A stretch of 64,000 bases of DNA from Siphonodentalium dalli (GCA_032622095.1 CP136068.1:134609989-134673988), one strand, 5' to 3'; numbered from the stretch's first letter, positions 10,187-22,942 are shown. Numbers and translations are program-made. Notes: generated by a model not told the origin, from the letters alone.

Positions 10187-11231
10187 TTAAAAACAAAATT
10201 GACTAATCTTTCGTCTTTTAGGGTATCACAACAGATACGAACGGCGCTAGATGACACTGGCGTGGCAGAATCAAACAAACCCGACGTATTGAGCAGTAAG
10301 ATGGCCGCATTGTTGTTGCGATCCCGAGCGGACAGTACAGTGTCGAAATATTATTCACAATTCCGGCGGTGGACTGACTTTGTTCGCGGTATAGGAGGAA
10401 CGGTTATGCCAGCGGACTCTGTACACGTGGCGCTATTTCTAACCAGCCTCGTGGACGACGGAAGTTCGCATAACGTGGTGTCTTCAGCAAAATACGCTAT
10501 AAAATGGATTCACGAGTTACATGGACATTTGGATCCGACATCAAACGGATTCGTTACCGGAATCGTCGAGGCAGCAAAGAGATTATGTACAAAGAAAATC
10601 CAAAAGAAGGACCCTGTTTACTCTGACGACGTCATTAACATTTGTACAAAATATGCTGATTCAACAGATTTGACAGTAATTAGAGATCTATCTATGATAG
10701 TTCTCGGATTCAGTGGATTTTTAAGGTTATCGGAACTTCCAAGCACTAAAATGCAGTAGTATTGAAATATTGCCAGATCATTTGAAATTGATTATTGAAA
10801 AGAGTAAAACAGATCAATATAGACAGGGCAACGAAATCGTGATTGCCAAAGGAAACACAGTAGCATGTCCTTTAACAATTATTTCTAAATATATTAATGT
10901 GGCCAACTTAGATATTAAATCAGACATGTATTTCTTCAGACCCATGTTCGGTTCAAAGGGGTCAAGCAAATTAGTATATAAGAATAAGCCCTTATGTTAT
11001 ACTAGGGCTAGAGAATGTATCACAACCCGAATGAAAGAGGTTTGTGGAAAATACGCCAATTTAGGGCTTCATTCGATGAGAGCAGGCGGCGCTACAGAAG
11101 CCGCCAGGTCTGGCGTCAACGACAGATGTTGGAAACGCCACGGTAGATGGCAATCTGAGTCCGCCAAGGACGGTTATGTAGTGGATTCGTTAGAATCCAG
11201 GTTGCATGTATCCAGAAGCCTCAATTTATAA
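10187..11231 (+). pseudogene. Tyrosine recombinase of the Ngaro-like element, frameshifted
   Basis: The N-terminal part (to 10759) holds a core-binding-like domain and the first catalytic Arg in GFLRLSEL (codon near 10724). The C-terminal part lies in another frame (to 11231) and has LGLHSMRAGG (His-x-x-Arg), RHGRW (third box) and the nucleophile Tyr in KDGYV. All catalytic positions R, H-x-x-R, H/W and Y are therefore present. The frame breaks near 10738-10750, where a single-base indel would rejoin the halves. Upstream it is separated from the RNase H frame by TGA at 10184-10186 in the same phase, so it may be a separate ORF or a second nonsense break. Confidence 0.85.
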
Positions 11232-11448
11232 AACTTAAAATTGCATGTGTACTGTCAGATAGACAGGATATACCATTGTTACTTGATATACTTTGTCATG
11301 GCCGAAATATGCATAATTGTCATTATTCAGAGTGAAACAAACATTTCTCAATTCGTCTTATAAGAAATATATTAATAGATCAACCATAACCAAGCTCAAA
11401 AGAAATCTTTTGGGCAGCCGCACTTATTCTTTTGAACGTTAATTTAGC

Positions 11449-11504
11449 AGACACTGGCTATCTGCTCAAACATGTGTTTAGTTGTTATTTAGTTTAGTGT
11501 AGAC
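11449..11504 (+). repeat. Split direct repeat B1
   Basis: It runs from AGACACTGGCTATCTGCTCA to GTTTAGTGTAGAC and is identical to B2 at 12242-12297. It abuts A2, giving the B1-A2 junction typical of PAT/Ngaro elements. Confidence 0.92.
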
Positions 11505-11705
11505 TACATGTTTTGAGCGTTTCGTAGATTAGCCCAAAACTATTGTCTGTAGCGTATCGTGTGAATACAACTGAGTTGTCTAGAGTATCAGTAGGTAATT
11601 GGCTAACGATAATTGGAGTTCACCGAGTGAGTGAGTAATTTCGTTAGCGCATAATAAAGTTGGGTCACTTTAGCCAGTTTTTCGCTAGGAGTGACAACTT
11701 AAATT
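11505..11705 (+). repeat. Split direct repeat A2
   Basis: Second copy of A1 with one base difference. Downstream, 11706-12241 carries no convincing ORF and forms the short A2-B2 interval. Confidence 0.92.
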
Positions 11706-12241
11706 ACACATATTTGAGTAAAAATAATTTTATATGAGTATAGTTACTAGTTACATGAGCACCATTATGGTAATATAATTGTACACATTAATAATTACAT
11801 ATCGAATAAGATTTATTACATACAGATGTATAACACATTAATTAATGAAACGTTATATATATAATCGCGAAGCGGACGGAAACGTCTCCTACACGCACAT
11901 AAACATACGTTTCGAATGTGACATGTTACATATATATGACAACATAAAAATTATGTTCACTGGGCATGCAGCATCCAATGCTTCCAGAGTTTTCCCCCAA
12001 AAAATGTGGTTTTATCTCTGGTTTATCGCAGGAATTCTAACCGGAAACTGCTGGAGATTTGTGTAGGATTCTTGTGCATAGAATGACATGTTAATTATTA
12101 CAGTATAATTATCGGAATTACAATATGTGAATATACTATTGAACTGAGATGCTCACACATATTAATTTGTAACGAATGTTGTATATGTTGTACATCCAGC
12201 GCTTTTTTGTGTGCCCATCTGGTGTCAACTTCTGCGAATAA

Positions 12242-12297
12242 AGACACTGGCTATCTGCTCAAACATGTGTTTAGTTGTTATTTAGTTTAGTGTAGAC
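12242..12297 (+). repeat. Split direct repeat B2, right end of the element
   Basis: Identical to B1 over 56 bp. The word ACATGTT occurs just outside B2, at the start of A1 and at the B1-A2 junction, as expected if integration recombines at a short shared core. Confidence 0.92.
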
Positions 12298-13474
12298 CAC
12301 ATGTTGATCACCAGGATTCACACTGATTTTTTGTTTACCAATCCACGGTGATATAGTGTGGAGCGGATTAATGTGAATAGGCATAAATCGTGAACACAGA
12401 CCAGGGCGCACACAAAAAACTGAGATTCGCCGACAAATACAGTACTTAGAATATTTATTCCATTTCGATTTATTTTATTAGAATATAAGCAACATATTAA
12501 TTGGTGGCTTGACTTGTTCAAATTTTCAATGACTGCGAAAATTACAATCTGTGGTATTTGTAAGCGCTTACTGGATAATGGATCTCTCAATGCCACATTA
12601 CGTTTATTCATTGTGGGTTTTCGTCCTGCGAAGATGCTACTACCTGCACTATGCGACTGAAGATGTTCTAAAAGGGGAAACGATAGATGATTTATTCGCC
12701 GTTTCGTCTATAAATATTGATATTATGACAACAGTGGAAAAATTTCGGTCGCCATTTTGGCCGCCATCTTCAATTTGGAAAACATTTCTTGCATGAGATT
12801 TAAGGTAGTAAATTCGCATCATTATTCCCAACCACAGGGTCATGTAACGTTCACCGCTGTCCGCTCCCCTTTTGCGCTGCCCATATACGCCGCTTCTATA
12901 TACGCGCCTGCTTCACGTTAATGGTAGTATTATAGAGACAAGGGGAACTGTAGAAATTCACCTTTTTACCATCAGCTCACAACAAAGTCACCAAAAAGCA
13001 TGCAATATCGAGCTTGGACCACCCACTAAGTATTAAAGTAGATTATTTCCCCTGTCAGAACGGACCAGAACATCAACAAGTTTGTGCTGGTGGAATATGA
13101 TCCCCACATATGTAGCTAGAGTAGAGATGCGTGCATGATCTACCGCTTACCATGAAAAGCAATTACAATTCACCTTCATTCGTATCACAAAGCATCGCTA
13201 AAAATCCACAAAATCATCCTTAAATAATACGTCAAGAACAAATTTGTTGGAAATTATCTGCTAATCAATATACATATGCCTTACCATTACTGTAATGCTA
13301 ATAAAAATGATGGTATTTGTGCTGAAAGCATGGACGTTCTTTATAGAAGGCGATCATTGCAATTTGTTCTAGTCTGACAAAAAGTCAAAACGTATACATT
13401 GTATTCCTCTTTTGAAAGTAACATCAGTTTATTCTGTCACATCGTGCAGGGAATATTTACTAATTACCACTATT
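12298..13474. other. No gene seen
   Basis: Only short frames on both strands. No repeat partner in the window was recognised for most of this stretch. Confidence 0.5.
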
Positions 13475-13855
13475 AAAGTGATGTGAAACACTCCGGTATG
13501 GTGATCAAATAGGAATGGAGAATAATCGTGTTCAAAGTAGTAATTTTTACAAATATTATTTCCAAATTAACAACACACACCGTCATGCTTATATATTAAT
13601 CAAATAAAGTGACTGTCGATGGCGAAATCGTTTTTGTTATAGTTTATCGACGATAGAGGCGTCCCGAATCGAGAAGTAAATATATTTACAGTTGAGCGTA
13701 GTTCTGGCGATGTTTTCTATGGAGTGGTACGGTCGGTTTGCTGAAAATTTTCGGCGATGTTAGTATAATGTTACATCCTCCAGTTGGCATAGCGCCTGAA
13801 TACTAACTTATCAGTTGCACGCACACGAACAAGTACATAATATGTCTTTAAAATA
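13475..13855. repeat. Dispersed repeat family R1, copy b
   Basis: It aligns with 29904-30241 over its first 335 bp (GTGATGTGAAACACTCCGGT at the start, CTCCAGTTGGCATAGCGCCT near the end). It continues with a word (ACAAGTACATAATATGTCTT) whose counterpart in the third copy lies about 960 bp away at 31215-31240. Confidence 0.7.
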
Positions 13856-14233
13856 CTGAAACACGCTTTATAGTAGACGAGATTACTAGAATGGTAGTTT
13901 TACGGTCATGAATTGTCATGACAACTTGAAGATGCCTTGTCCGATATCACAAAACCACAATATGTGCGGGGTTCAACATAGGTTCCCACAAAGACTATTC
14001 ACGTCGTAGAATTTAGAGACAAAATACGGACTCAGCGTAATGTCTATATATGTTAGTCTATTCCTGATATGATCAAATAAAGAATTGTTGTGTGCATTAT
14101 GTGCGAAAAACAGCTGGAAGATTGCTATGATTTTAGCAAGTTTCTTTCAGAGTATATCAAGCCTATATATTGGTATTTCGTATATTTATCGACATCTCTA
14201 TATTTACACGTATAGCTATAATTTGAAATTTTA

Positions 14234-14500
14234 GTTAAACGGACATGACTCGCTCGAACCCCACAACTATGTATGCATAATTTGGTAAGAGGTATATATC
14301 CAAGCCTGTTTTGTGTTTGGGACCCAAACACCGTGTTCATAGTTGCATGTGTCATTACTTCAATGCGTCTCTTTTGGGTTACAGAATGCTCGTAGAAATT
14401 TAAGGCAGTTAAGATATTTATCGACCTATTTCTATACCGGGAAAAATTGAAAAGTGAATAATAATATTTGTATTTTGGAGCCCAAACCGCCATGTGGCGT
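14234..14500. repeat. Dispersed repeat family R2, copy a
   Basis: It shares ATTACTTCAATGCGTCTCTT, TATTTATCGACCTATTTC and AAAAGTGAATA with 14560-14765 and 29357-29550, in the same order and orientation. No terminal structure was seen. Confidence 0.6.
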
Positions 14501-14559
14501 TAAGATAACGCAATATACCTTTTCCGCACATTCTTTTCCTATTCCATAATTCCGATGAA

Positions 14560-14765
14560 ACAAATGGCACCGTTTGTGTACGGGGCCCGTACATTGTGTT
14601 CGAAGTTGAATTGTTTATGACTTCAATGCGTCTTTCTGTGACATGTAATACTAGTAGAACGGAAGTTCCGATGTTTAATTACCTACTTCGATAGCGGAAA
14701 AATTCAAAAGTGAATATCACTACATGTATACACATGTGTTTTGGAGCGTAAACAGCCATGTTGCT
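14560..14765. repeat. Dispersed repeat family R2, copy b
   Basis: It shares TGACTTCAATGCGTCTTTCT, AAAATTCAAAAGTGAATATC and TTTTGGAGCGTAAACAGCCA with the R2 family. It lies head-to-tail with copy a. Confidence 0.6.
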
Positions 14766-14879
14766 TTAGGCACACATTGAGCCATGTCCGTTTACGTTTG
14801 TTTTGTTTCAAATTAAACAGGAACTTCTGCAGTCATATAACGTTACGTAAATTATTGATAGATCTTAATAATAGTGACA

Positions 14880-16560
14880 TAACTGCCACCGTGACACGGA
14901 AGTACTTTAGGCATTAAAGCAACTGAAGAATATGAAAGCGACAGGTTTAGATAATATTCCGAATTAATTACTAAAGACATTAATTCCGTTGGTAATAAAT
15001 GACGTGGCAAGACACTTCAACCATGTCTGGAGTCATTCATTCATTAAAACATTATATAAGAAAGGTAATAGACATGATCCAAACAATTACAGGCCAATTT
15101 CCCTCAGTAGTAATCTTGGAAAACTGTTCAATACAATGATTAATTCTAGAATGGACAACTTTTTAGAAACAAACTAACTTATAAACGATAATTAATTCGG
15201 ATTTAGAAAAATAATCGCAGTACAATCGACAGTGCGTTCGTCTTTCGTGCGTTAGTGAATACGAAAAAAACAGCAGAAACGACCTCTATATACTGCGTTT
15301 GTAGACTTCAAGAAAGCATTCGATTCCGTTGATAGATCTATTTTATTTACAAAACTTCAAGGTGTTAACAGGTCCGTATTCGCGATTCTGCAGTCCATTT
15401 ATATAAGTCGAGTTTTTATTCCGTTAAATCTTCAGCAGGATATTGTCCCCTTTTGCTATCGAAAGTAGAAGTAAGGCAGGGATTTTCGTTGTCGCCCACC
15501 CTTTTTTTCAAAATATCCATTGACGATATTGGCATTCATTTCAATAATATGGGCCATCCGTGCTACATGAAAAAACGCCCGATCGGTCACTTACTGTCTG
15601 AAGCGGCCGAGAATTTGCAAAATTCTTTGAATGAGTTGCAAAAATACGCTTATAATAATAATATATCTGTTAATTCAGACAAAACAAAATGCATTATATT
15701 TAAGCCTTATAAAGAGAAGTCACATATGGATAATAATTTTTATATAAATTGTGAGTCGTTAGAAGTATAGTCGATGATATAAATACTTGGGTCTCATTTC
15801 AGTTTTGATGGTAAAATGGAGAGAACTTGTGATAACTTGAGAGTGCGAGCTCATGAGGCTATGTATTTCACGCGAACTCATTGAGTTCACAGACAGAATT
15901 GTCTCGCGTGCAGTACTAAATATACATTGTTTGTCAAATTAATAATGTCTATTCTGTTGTATGGTTGCGAAATATGGGCTGCTGAGTTGAAATTTTCGTT
16001 TTTTGATACCTACCCTCTTGAGCAGGCACACTTAAATTCTATAAAAACAATTACTACAACTCAATAGAAAAGCGTCAAATCATGCTTCGAGGGCTGAACT
16101 AGGTCGATACCCCATAGCAATTAATGCCATCGGAAATATGTTCAAATATCTAAATAAACTTCGTTTTGCACAACCGGGAAATATAATACATAATTATGTC
16201 AGAGAATCTATATTGTGTAACCTTCAAACGTGGGACAAACATATTGCAAAAAGCGGTATTAATATATCACAGTCTAATAAAACGATAGGATTCATTGACA
16301 AACTTATAATCGAATGACTAAAACAGAACATGTAATTTTTTTCAAAAAAGATATTTTCGAAGACAACAAAAAAATTGGTGCTAATAAACTACTCACATAT
16401 ATGTTCACCCGACTGCGCGTTAGTAATCATATACATGCATTAGCTATAGAAAAAGTCCGACACCCACAGCCAAATATTTTATTAAAAGACAGAATTTGTC
16501 TCATGTGTGATGTGGTAAAAGTTGAAACTGAAAACAGTTCATAATGGAATGCAGTGTGTA
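14880..16560 (+). pseudogene. Decayed non-LTR (LINE) reverse transcriptase
   Basis: Translation across changing frames gives a LINE RT in order: a PNNYRPISLSSNLGKLF motif (about 15080-15130), the catalytic AFVDFKKAFDSV block (about 15295-15335), VRQGFSLSPTLF (about 15472-15508), a primer-grip-like stretch ending near 15770, then LLYGCEIW (about 15955-15980). A final RICLMC zinc-like word sits near 16490-16510. Stops and frameshifts are frequent and the ADD catalytic box cannot be read cleanly. The 5' endonuclease half is missing. It resembles jockey/CR1-type LINEs common in marine invertebrates; the exact clade is not assignable by eye. Confidence 0.75.
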
Positions 16561-17356
16561 TACTGACTTGAGGAAAGAATTATCTGATGTTGCTATATAA
16601 CACTAAAAACATACACTTTACAAACATGAACGATGAACGAAAATTCATTTTTATAATGAAAAATGAAGACAAAGTAATTATCAATTCCGTGTGCAACATG
16701 ATCCGGTTATTCTTCCAAAGGAGAACAATTTATATAAATATGGAGAAATGAAATGATGGGAAATTTATATATCTAATTAAGAATAATGTATGTAGGATAG
16801 TTATACGCTTGTTGACTATTATATGCACATATATTATGTATTATGAAATATTTACTGGTACTTTTAATTATTTGCAACTGCCTGTATTGGTGGTGTATTG
16901 CAATAAACTATCTGATCTTATCTTATCTTAGCGTATACGTTAACCCGTTATATACTAAGTACTCATTTACGAGTAGTTCCCTTAGGAAATGTTGGTTTAA
17001 ACAATATTTATTTCTTCCCAAAAAGATATATTTATAAAACATGTATGAATAGAACACTGGAAGGGATGAAGATGGTTCGACAACAGGCATCAGATGCTTA
17101 TATAGAGCCATATCCTCAGAAAAGAACAGATTACATACAGTGGTCATGATATTGTTTTACATAGGAAAAATTTAATCTATGTGTAGAATGGAGTCACTAG
17201 TTTTCCAATATCTTTATATGGCTTTTTTGTGCGGCATCGAGTTACTGAAATTGTTACCACATTGTATCATTTATAGTGTATCATTTTTTATTTGTGTCTC
17301 TGAAGATTATCAAATTCGAACAGCTACTAATTGTGAGTCAGAAATACAATTGGCGA
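16561..17356. other. No gene seen
   Basis: AT-rich. The words ACGAGTAGTTCCC and GGAAATGTTGG near 16970-16995 recur near 27732-27757, pointing to a small dispersed repeat. Confidence 0.45.
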
Positions 17357-17875
17357 CTAACGAAATCGATTGCTGGTTAGTATAAATGTTTGAGTTGCCT
17401 CAAATATAGCCTTGTTAAGTCTTTTTGGGAATGAAGTAGATCCCTTAAGTGGAATATCAGATCTCCACAAATTTTGGGCTAATACTGAAAATATTTCATT
17501 TCGCATTGTTGAGTATTTGGGACAATAAAGTAAAAAGTGGTCGGCAGTCTCGACTTCCCCACATGTATCAGATTCGTTTAAATGGTTGCGACTGAGATCA
17601 TCATTAAGGCTACTGCATCCTAGACGAAGTTGTGTGTGAATTATCTGGGCTTTGCGGCATTTTCTGTAGCTATAATGGCGAACGTTCTTTTGTCTTAAAC
17701 GCAAATTGGAATTCAATTCATATATGAAGTTTTCTAGAGTTTCATAATTGTTCAGTTCATCGGATAATTGATTCCACTGGCGTGTTGTCGTGGGCAAGAA
17801 TGGGCGTTGATATGATGATGTGTCCGAAAAGGGGGGTCTTAAGTCAGCCCCCTTAGGAAATGTTCAGATTATAAG
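17357..17875 (-). pseudogene. 3' end of a LINE ORF2 (minus strand), 5'-truncated
   Basis: The frame encodes the C-terminal region typical of LINE ORF2 proteins: TTTRQWNQL, then IIHTQLRLGCSSLN, then a zinc-knuckle-like C-x(n)-ETADHFLLYCPKY. About 20 more residues are open upstream of the first Met before a stop near 17870, where similarity ends. 5' truncation is the normal outcome of LINE retrotransposition. It lies antisense to the other LINE piece 0.8 kb away and is a separate insertion. No poly-A tail could be recognised. Confidence 0.75.
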
Positions 17876-19776
17876 TTCTATAATCTAATCACTGAACATT
17901 TCCCACCAAAATATATTAATCCTTCTGCACTTGTATTATCTTTTCGGCATACTGTCGTCTGCTCAATTTCCCTGAATATATCTCCAAATAAATAATATAT
18001 AGACCATTCCATTGTATAACTGAATGGGAGAATCCATTTAGTAATTGGTAACCTACAGATGAACAAAAACTGACTCTTGAAAGTTATATAACAACTAGAA
18101 CAAACATGATTCAAAATTATATAGCATGCAACAGGAAAAACAAAGTAAGCAACTACAAGTAAACACAAAATTTAGTTTAGCAAAGAAATAACTAAGGTAG
18201 AATTATCGGAACAATACAAACTTCGCTTGGAGCTAAAGGCGAAACATGACAGTTCCCAATGTGAATCTTCCACAATCTTCCACGTCGAAGGAAGCAGAAT
18301 AGTGCAAGGGTGACTTGAAAACTGTAAAACTGTATGAACACTAGATTGTCTTTGATTGTGACTAAAATGTAGATGATTTTTTTCTGTTTAAGTGAGGACT
18401 AGATTCGTTCATAAATAGATTTGATTGATTGATTAGTAAAGACAGGGCTATAGTACAATACTTACATGATACTCATCCAGAGAACCCGCCGGTCCTATTG
18501 TGTAAAATAACGAAGATCGAACAGACATATAAACGTAATGATATCCAGCAATCCATAGAACGTATAATCCCTGGTGTCTTTTTATTCAAACGACTGAATT
18601 ATTCTATGGGAGGCTAGCCGATACCAAAGCCATCAATGTCGTTTATTACTTTTCCGCGAATGCAATCACAAGATAATAATTCCACTGGGAAGCGCACACG
18701 ATAATGTTCGGGTAGCCTGTGTGCAGAGCTGGTGGTCGAACTTATATGGTACTCCAGCGATCGCAAGAGATAACATGCTACCGTCCAATTCGTGTTGAGA
18801 GAGTACGCGGTTATATCAACCCATCGATGTCCTCGTTTATAGTGACGTAAGAGAGAGAACGTTTATCGATAAGACCCGTCTCAAACACTGCACCAAGTCA
18901 ACTGATAGCAGATAACAAAACAAAAGTCCTATATTGAATCGGCTATTTATTCTGCATGTGTGAGCATGATAAGAAACAGGATGCCTTTTCCATATCCATA
19001 ACGAGAATTTCACGAAATTATAGTCGCAAAATGGACTGGAAATTATAGCTCTGCGTTCAACATGCAGTAACTTCCAAATTCATGAAACAAACGTTTCAGC
19101 CCGTCCCAGCACGACATCAAATCACCGATAATCCGTACAACGAGCAAGTACTAAAGATATTTTGGTTCAAACCTCGCTAATCCACCAGATACGCGTCCTT
19201 TCGCCACTGAATGGAACTAATCAGCATGCATAGTTCGATATATGTCTTGGCACATTCAGCTCTTGATCCGATACTTTTTTAAGAGCACTGATCGCTCAAC
19301 GCTAACACGTCGTGGAGGATTATTGTCCAGTATTTGGCGACGGCCACGAGGACAACTTCAGGGCAGATAAATGCTCTGTGTTGTTAATACTTAAGTCTAT
19401 ACCAAACAAACGTGTGTAATTGTATAGAGCAAATTGATCATGAATAGAAGTTTCTGGCTTACACTCAATCCTGGTTTGTGTAGCTAGTTGTTTTTTGTTT
19501 TATAAGGGAATTGCCACCCACTGTTGCCAACAATGACGGCTTTGGATTTATATTGTGGACGACACAGTTTGGAACAAAGCGTCAACAATTCAGGCAATAA
19601 ATTCCCACAGCTAAGATCGACACGCCTCATTATATAGAGAATACTGGTCTTTGGTATAATTATCGTCCTGATGTATGGGGTTAGGTCGCACCTTCAGTTA
19701 TTAGAAAGATGCCGGGATACTAAACACATCGCCAAGCCTGGCATATCATGGCCAGTTTGTAAAATATCACAAACCC
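17876..19776. other. No gene seen
   Basis: A short imperfect inverted repeat (GGAAATGTTCAGATTATAA and its mirror) spans about 17858-17905 at the LINE truncation point. The rest is AT-rich with no protein-like frame or repeat partner recognised. Confidence 0.5.
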
Positions 19777-19779
19777 TAA

Positions 19780-20196
19780 GGGTATACGTTCATACACTGG
19801 CAAGTATGGACGGTGTGGTTCGCATGCATTTTATCGTAGAAAACGATATGGTGCCATAATATGAACGGAAACAAGCACATACAGTGCATCTGTGCCACAG
19901 CTAACTTCGTGCGAAGTAAAAAAAAATTGTAGTTCCACTAGTAACGATGTACCGGATTTTGTCTGTAAATATCATGCAATTAGCTCGCAAGAAGAAATCA
20001 TACAGGTATTTGAAGGCAAATTCCAGCAGTACTGTTACAAGTGGAACTAGATAAATGTTACTTCTCATGTCTTTCGCTTTGGTAAAGATGCATTTTATGT
20101 GCACGCGTCCGTTCATAGTCTGGCACCACGTGGTTTTCTATGACGAAATGCCCGCAAAAATATACCGTGCAAACTTGCCAGCTTATGAACGTACAC
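19780..20196. mobile_element. PIF/Harbinger-like MITE, copy A
   Basis: Ends match GGGTAxACGTTCATACACTGG and its mirror, as in the two sister copies at 21445-21859 and 26165-26580. The whole element folds back on itself. Flanks are TAA (19777-19779) and TCA (20197-20199), a 3-bp duplication with one later change. It is the most diverged copy of the three. Confidence 0.75.
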
Positions 20197-20280
20197 TCAC
20201 TTATCTGATGCTCAATATTGTTTTCTCATTTGTGTGTTTAGATCAGAGCAACATATATTGTTCAAATTTATCGTACTTAA

Positions 20281-20872
20281 AGGGGTACTGTGCGCCATTA
20301 TCAATAATTTCCCGGTGATGACAACGATCTATTATCGATGATATATAGAAAACTAAGCAATTTGAGTCGAATATGTATTCTGTAAACGTTCAGGTTAATA
20401 GGTTATCTTAAAATAAAAGTTAATAATTTGATATAAATTTAATTTATGGTTGAAGCCATAAATTAAATTACGAATTTCCGTGTACAAGACGTAATCAAAA
20501 TAATTCACGGATAGTGGATGGGGCAACGCGTGGCACATATGATCGTGTAAAAATATATTGATACGGGGCGTAAACTCAAACCACTCACTGACTATAGTGA
20601 CTATGCAATGACTTAAATGAGTATGTAGCACTAGTATGCATATACATGTAATATAACATTTATTTGATACATTAATAATTTTGCTTGAAAACTGTCAAAA
20701 AATTACCCGACAACGACAATTGGTATTTTCGCATTCCGGCTAATCTGCCATCCGTAACATTACTTCGTATACACTCAACAGACTTTCAAATATTGGAAAT
20801 ATGGTTACCTTATTATATTCTACGACTCCGAGACTATAGAAACCAACAACAATATTTGAGTACTGTGTCCCT
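20281..20872. mobile_element. Possible Kolobok-like MITE with TTAA flanks
   Basis: The left end AGGGGTACTGTGCGCC follows TTAA (20277-20280) and resembles the end of the clearer element at 28629. A right end reading AGGGACACAGTACTC in reverse precedes TTAA (20873-20876). Similarity between its two ends is limited, so the boundaries are tentative. The interior holds repeat family R3. Confidence 0.35.
20310..20605 (+). repeat. Repeat family R3, copy a
   Basis: ACAACGATCTATTATCGAT, TTTGAGTCGAATATG and GGTTATCTTAAAA occur here in order and appear in reverse complement at 27240-27350. Its right half (ATCGTGTAAAA, TACGGGGCGTAAACTCAA) matches 26586-26665 in reverse complement. It also supplies a paralogous empty site for MITE copy C. 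Confidence 0.6.
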
Positions 20873-21444
20873 TTAAAGGGACATACCCAAATCCAACTAT
20901 TTATACTGAAGACGCCCTCTAATATATTCAACGGTAAATCTGTCGGAAAAGTCACAATAAAACATAATGTCTGAATAGATGAAACAGTATTGAGTGTTTA
21001 TCTGTTAGAATATTGCAAACGTGGTTGAATAATATTGAGGTGGTTTTGTGTTGCTTTTGTCCTCCACTTGCGCAACAAAAATTGTTCTGCAAATGGCCAA
21101 AAATTCAAATAAGCATGGGAAATGTTTTATATATTTTCTCGCAGCCACTCATGATTCCATATAGTAAACTGTGCGCATACCATATAGTTGGGTTCATAAG
21201 CTAGATAATGCAGTGCGTTTGTTGCAAATATTTCCTGTCCAACTCTCTTTGGACCAGCCTTGTACATTGTTGTTTTTATTTTTGTTAAACCACTTTATTA
21301 CATAAGTATAATGCATCTCGCATACTGTGAGGGTGAACAGGTGTTGTTATAGTACTATAGCATAGTTTATAGAGGATAATAATTTTCCCTTTCAAATTCT
21401 TAGTTTGAAATTGCGATTTTGTTTTCAATTCACGAAACTGCTTA

Positions 21445-21859
21445 GGCTACGTTCATACACTGGCAAGTTTGCACGGTATGTTTTTGCGGGTGTTTCGTCA
21501 TAGAAAACCACATGGTGCCAGAATATGAACGGAAAGATGCACATAACATGTATCTTTACCAAAGCGAAAGACATGAGAAGGAACATTTATGTAGTTGCAC
21601 TTGTAACGGTGCTACGGAATTTGCCTTCAAATACCTGTATGATTTATTCTTGCTAGATATTTGCATGATATTTACAGGCAAATTCCGGTAGCATCGCTAC
21701 AGGTGGAACTATAGAGATTTTACTTCGCACGTATAGTTAGCTGTAGTACAGATGCTCTTTATGTGCTTGTTTCCGTTCATATTCTGACACCATATCGTTT
21801 TTTATGACGAAATGCCTGCAAACCATACCGTGCAAACTTGCCAGTGTATGAACGTACCC
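21445..21859. mobile_element. PIF/Harbinger-like MITE, copy B
   Basis: 415 bp with ends GGCTACGTTCATACACTGGC and its mirror, flanked by TTA duplications (21442-21444 and 21860-21862). The interior is a long imperfect palindrome (for example GGTGCCAGAATATGAACGG near 21513, mirrored near 21770). A 3-bp TNA duplication and G-rich ends fit the PIF/Harbinger superfamily. No coding capacity. Confidence 0.8.
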
Positions 21860-21862
21860 TTA

Positions 21863-22850
21863 GAGATACGTTTTTGCGATTCTCATAGACAGAAACAACA
21901 TACACGTTTTAGCCCATGTGCTTCATGCGCATTAATTGGAAAATAAAGCTTTGTATACTTATTGAGATATCGTGTTGTGACCGTTACAGTAATGAGGTAG
22001 CTCGCACCGGCGCGGATAAATAAGGCTTAATCATGTTTGCGCTTATTGCATGGACAATAGTAGAAATGTCGGTCTTATTTCTTATATTAAATACCCATAT
22101 ATGTCATCAGGTCATGAAAACTAAAAATAAAACTTCCTAGATAGTTACATTGATCAACTTTAAGTCTTCTTATCGTTATATTCCATGATAAAGTGCATTG
22201 CAGATTCGGCACACGGTTTGTCACACGTGATACATACATGTAGTCATTTTAATAGGAGCACTGCAGAGGGTCGATGCCTGCCTTTTTTTTATTTACAACA
22301 TTTGTTTGCTCGCGCGTAATCTTGAAAACATTTCGCGAGCAATTATCGATCGAGTATGAATGACATATTGCTAGATTTTGTATTCATCTTTAAATGTCTT
22401 CTAAGACCGTAGTTTGTTTTTCCCTATCGGTCTAACGGCATTGTGTATATCATTGCGAAATACTTCGATGTGTTTTCATTTTAATATGTTAGTCAGCATC
22501 TTATCAACCTGACCTGACAGTTGGCCGGCGGTTTTGAATTTAATGTTATAAACCGGTTCACATCCCTCGGACAATAAAATCGCTCCAATCCATAAACAAT
22601 ATTTCTTTGTATATATGAATCTGTATTTCCCGGGGGGGGGGTGGGGTTAAATATAGACTTGAGCTAAAACTCACCCCGATATTGACGTTAATTGGAGAGT
22701 AAGCTGAACAGGCGAGCGGATCGAAGATGTGAAATATAACAATACTCCATGATATTTATCACACTTATCACTGGGGAAGTTAAAACACGGATAATACCAT
22801 TATATATAGTAGTGGTCATGCGGGGTGGTGGATGCGGACACAACACTTTC
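21863..22850. other. No gene seen
   Basis: AT-rich, with one CCC(G)n low-complexity tract near 22629-22646. No repeat partner recognised. Confidence 0.5.
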
Positions 22851-22851
22851 G

Positions 22852-22942
22852 ATTGTATAATTTTTGGTTGTCTTGAGAGACTCGCATATATAAGAGGATG
22901 CATTGGTACAGGGTTTTCGCAAAATAACTCCAGTCATGGAAG
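22852..22942. repeat. Right-end remnant of a piggyBac-like MITE, family 2
   Basis: It reads ACTCGCATATATAAGAGGAT, GCATTGGTACAGGGTTT and CTCCAGTCATGGAAGGGTT, the same order as the right arm of the element at 7107-7215. The terminal TTAA has been replaced where the next repeat array begins, so the left half is lost. Confidence 0.6.

Larger units (their letters stand above)
7264..12297 (+). mobile_element. Ngaro/PAT-like tyrosine-recombinase retrotransposon
   Basis: The element has the split direct repeat layout A1 (7264-7464), coding region, B1 (11449-11504), A2 (11505-11705), B2 (12242-12297). This is the known terminal structure of PAT and Ngaro members of the DIRS order, which integrate by a tyrosine recombinase and leave no target duplication; none is visible here. 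Coding order is Gag, reverse transcriptase, RNase H with its C-terminal extension, then tyrosine recombinase, all plus strand. A1 and A2 differ at one site in about 201, implying a recent replication cycle, yet the genes are disrupted at several places. This copy is therefore unlikely to be autonomous. Confidence 0.9.

Noticed and set aside
10134-10221. Intron between RNase H and recombinase (acceptor-like TCTTTTAG at 10214-10221)
   Set aside because: The plausible donor at 10134 gives an 88-bp intron that does not keep frame, and the in-phase donor would leave only 39 bp.
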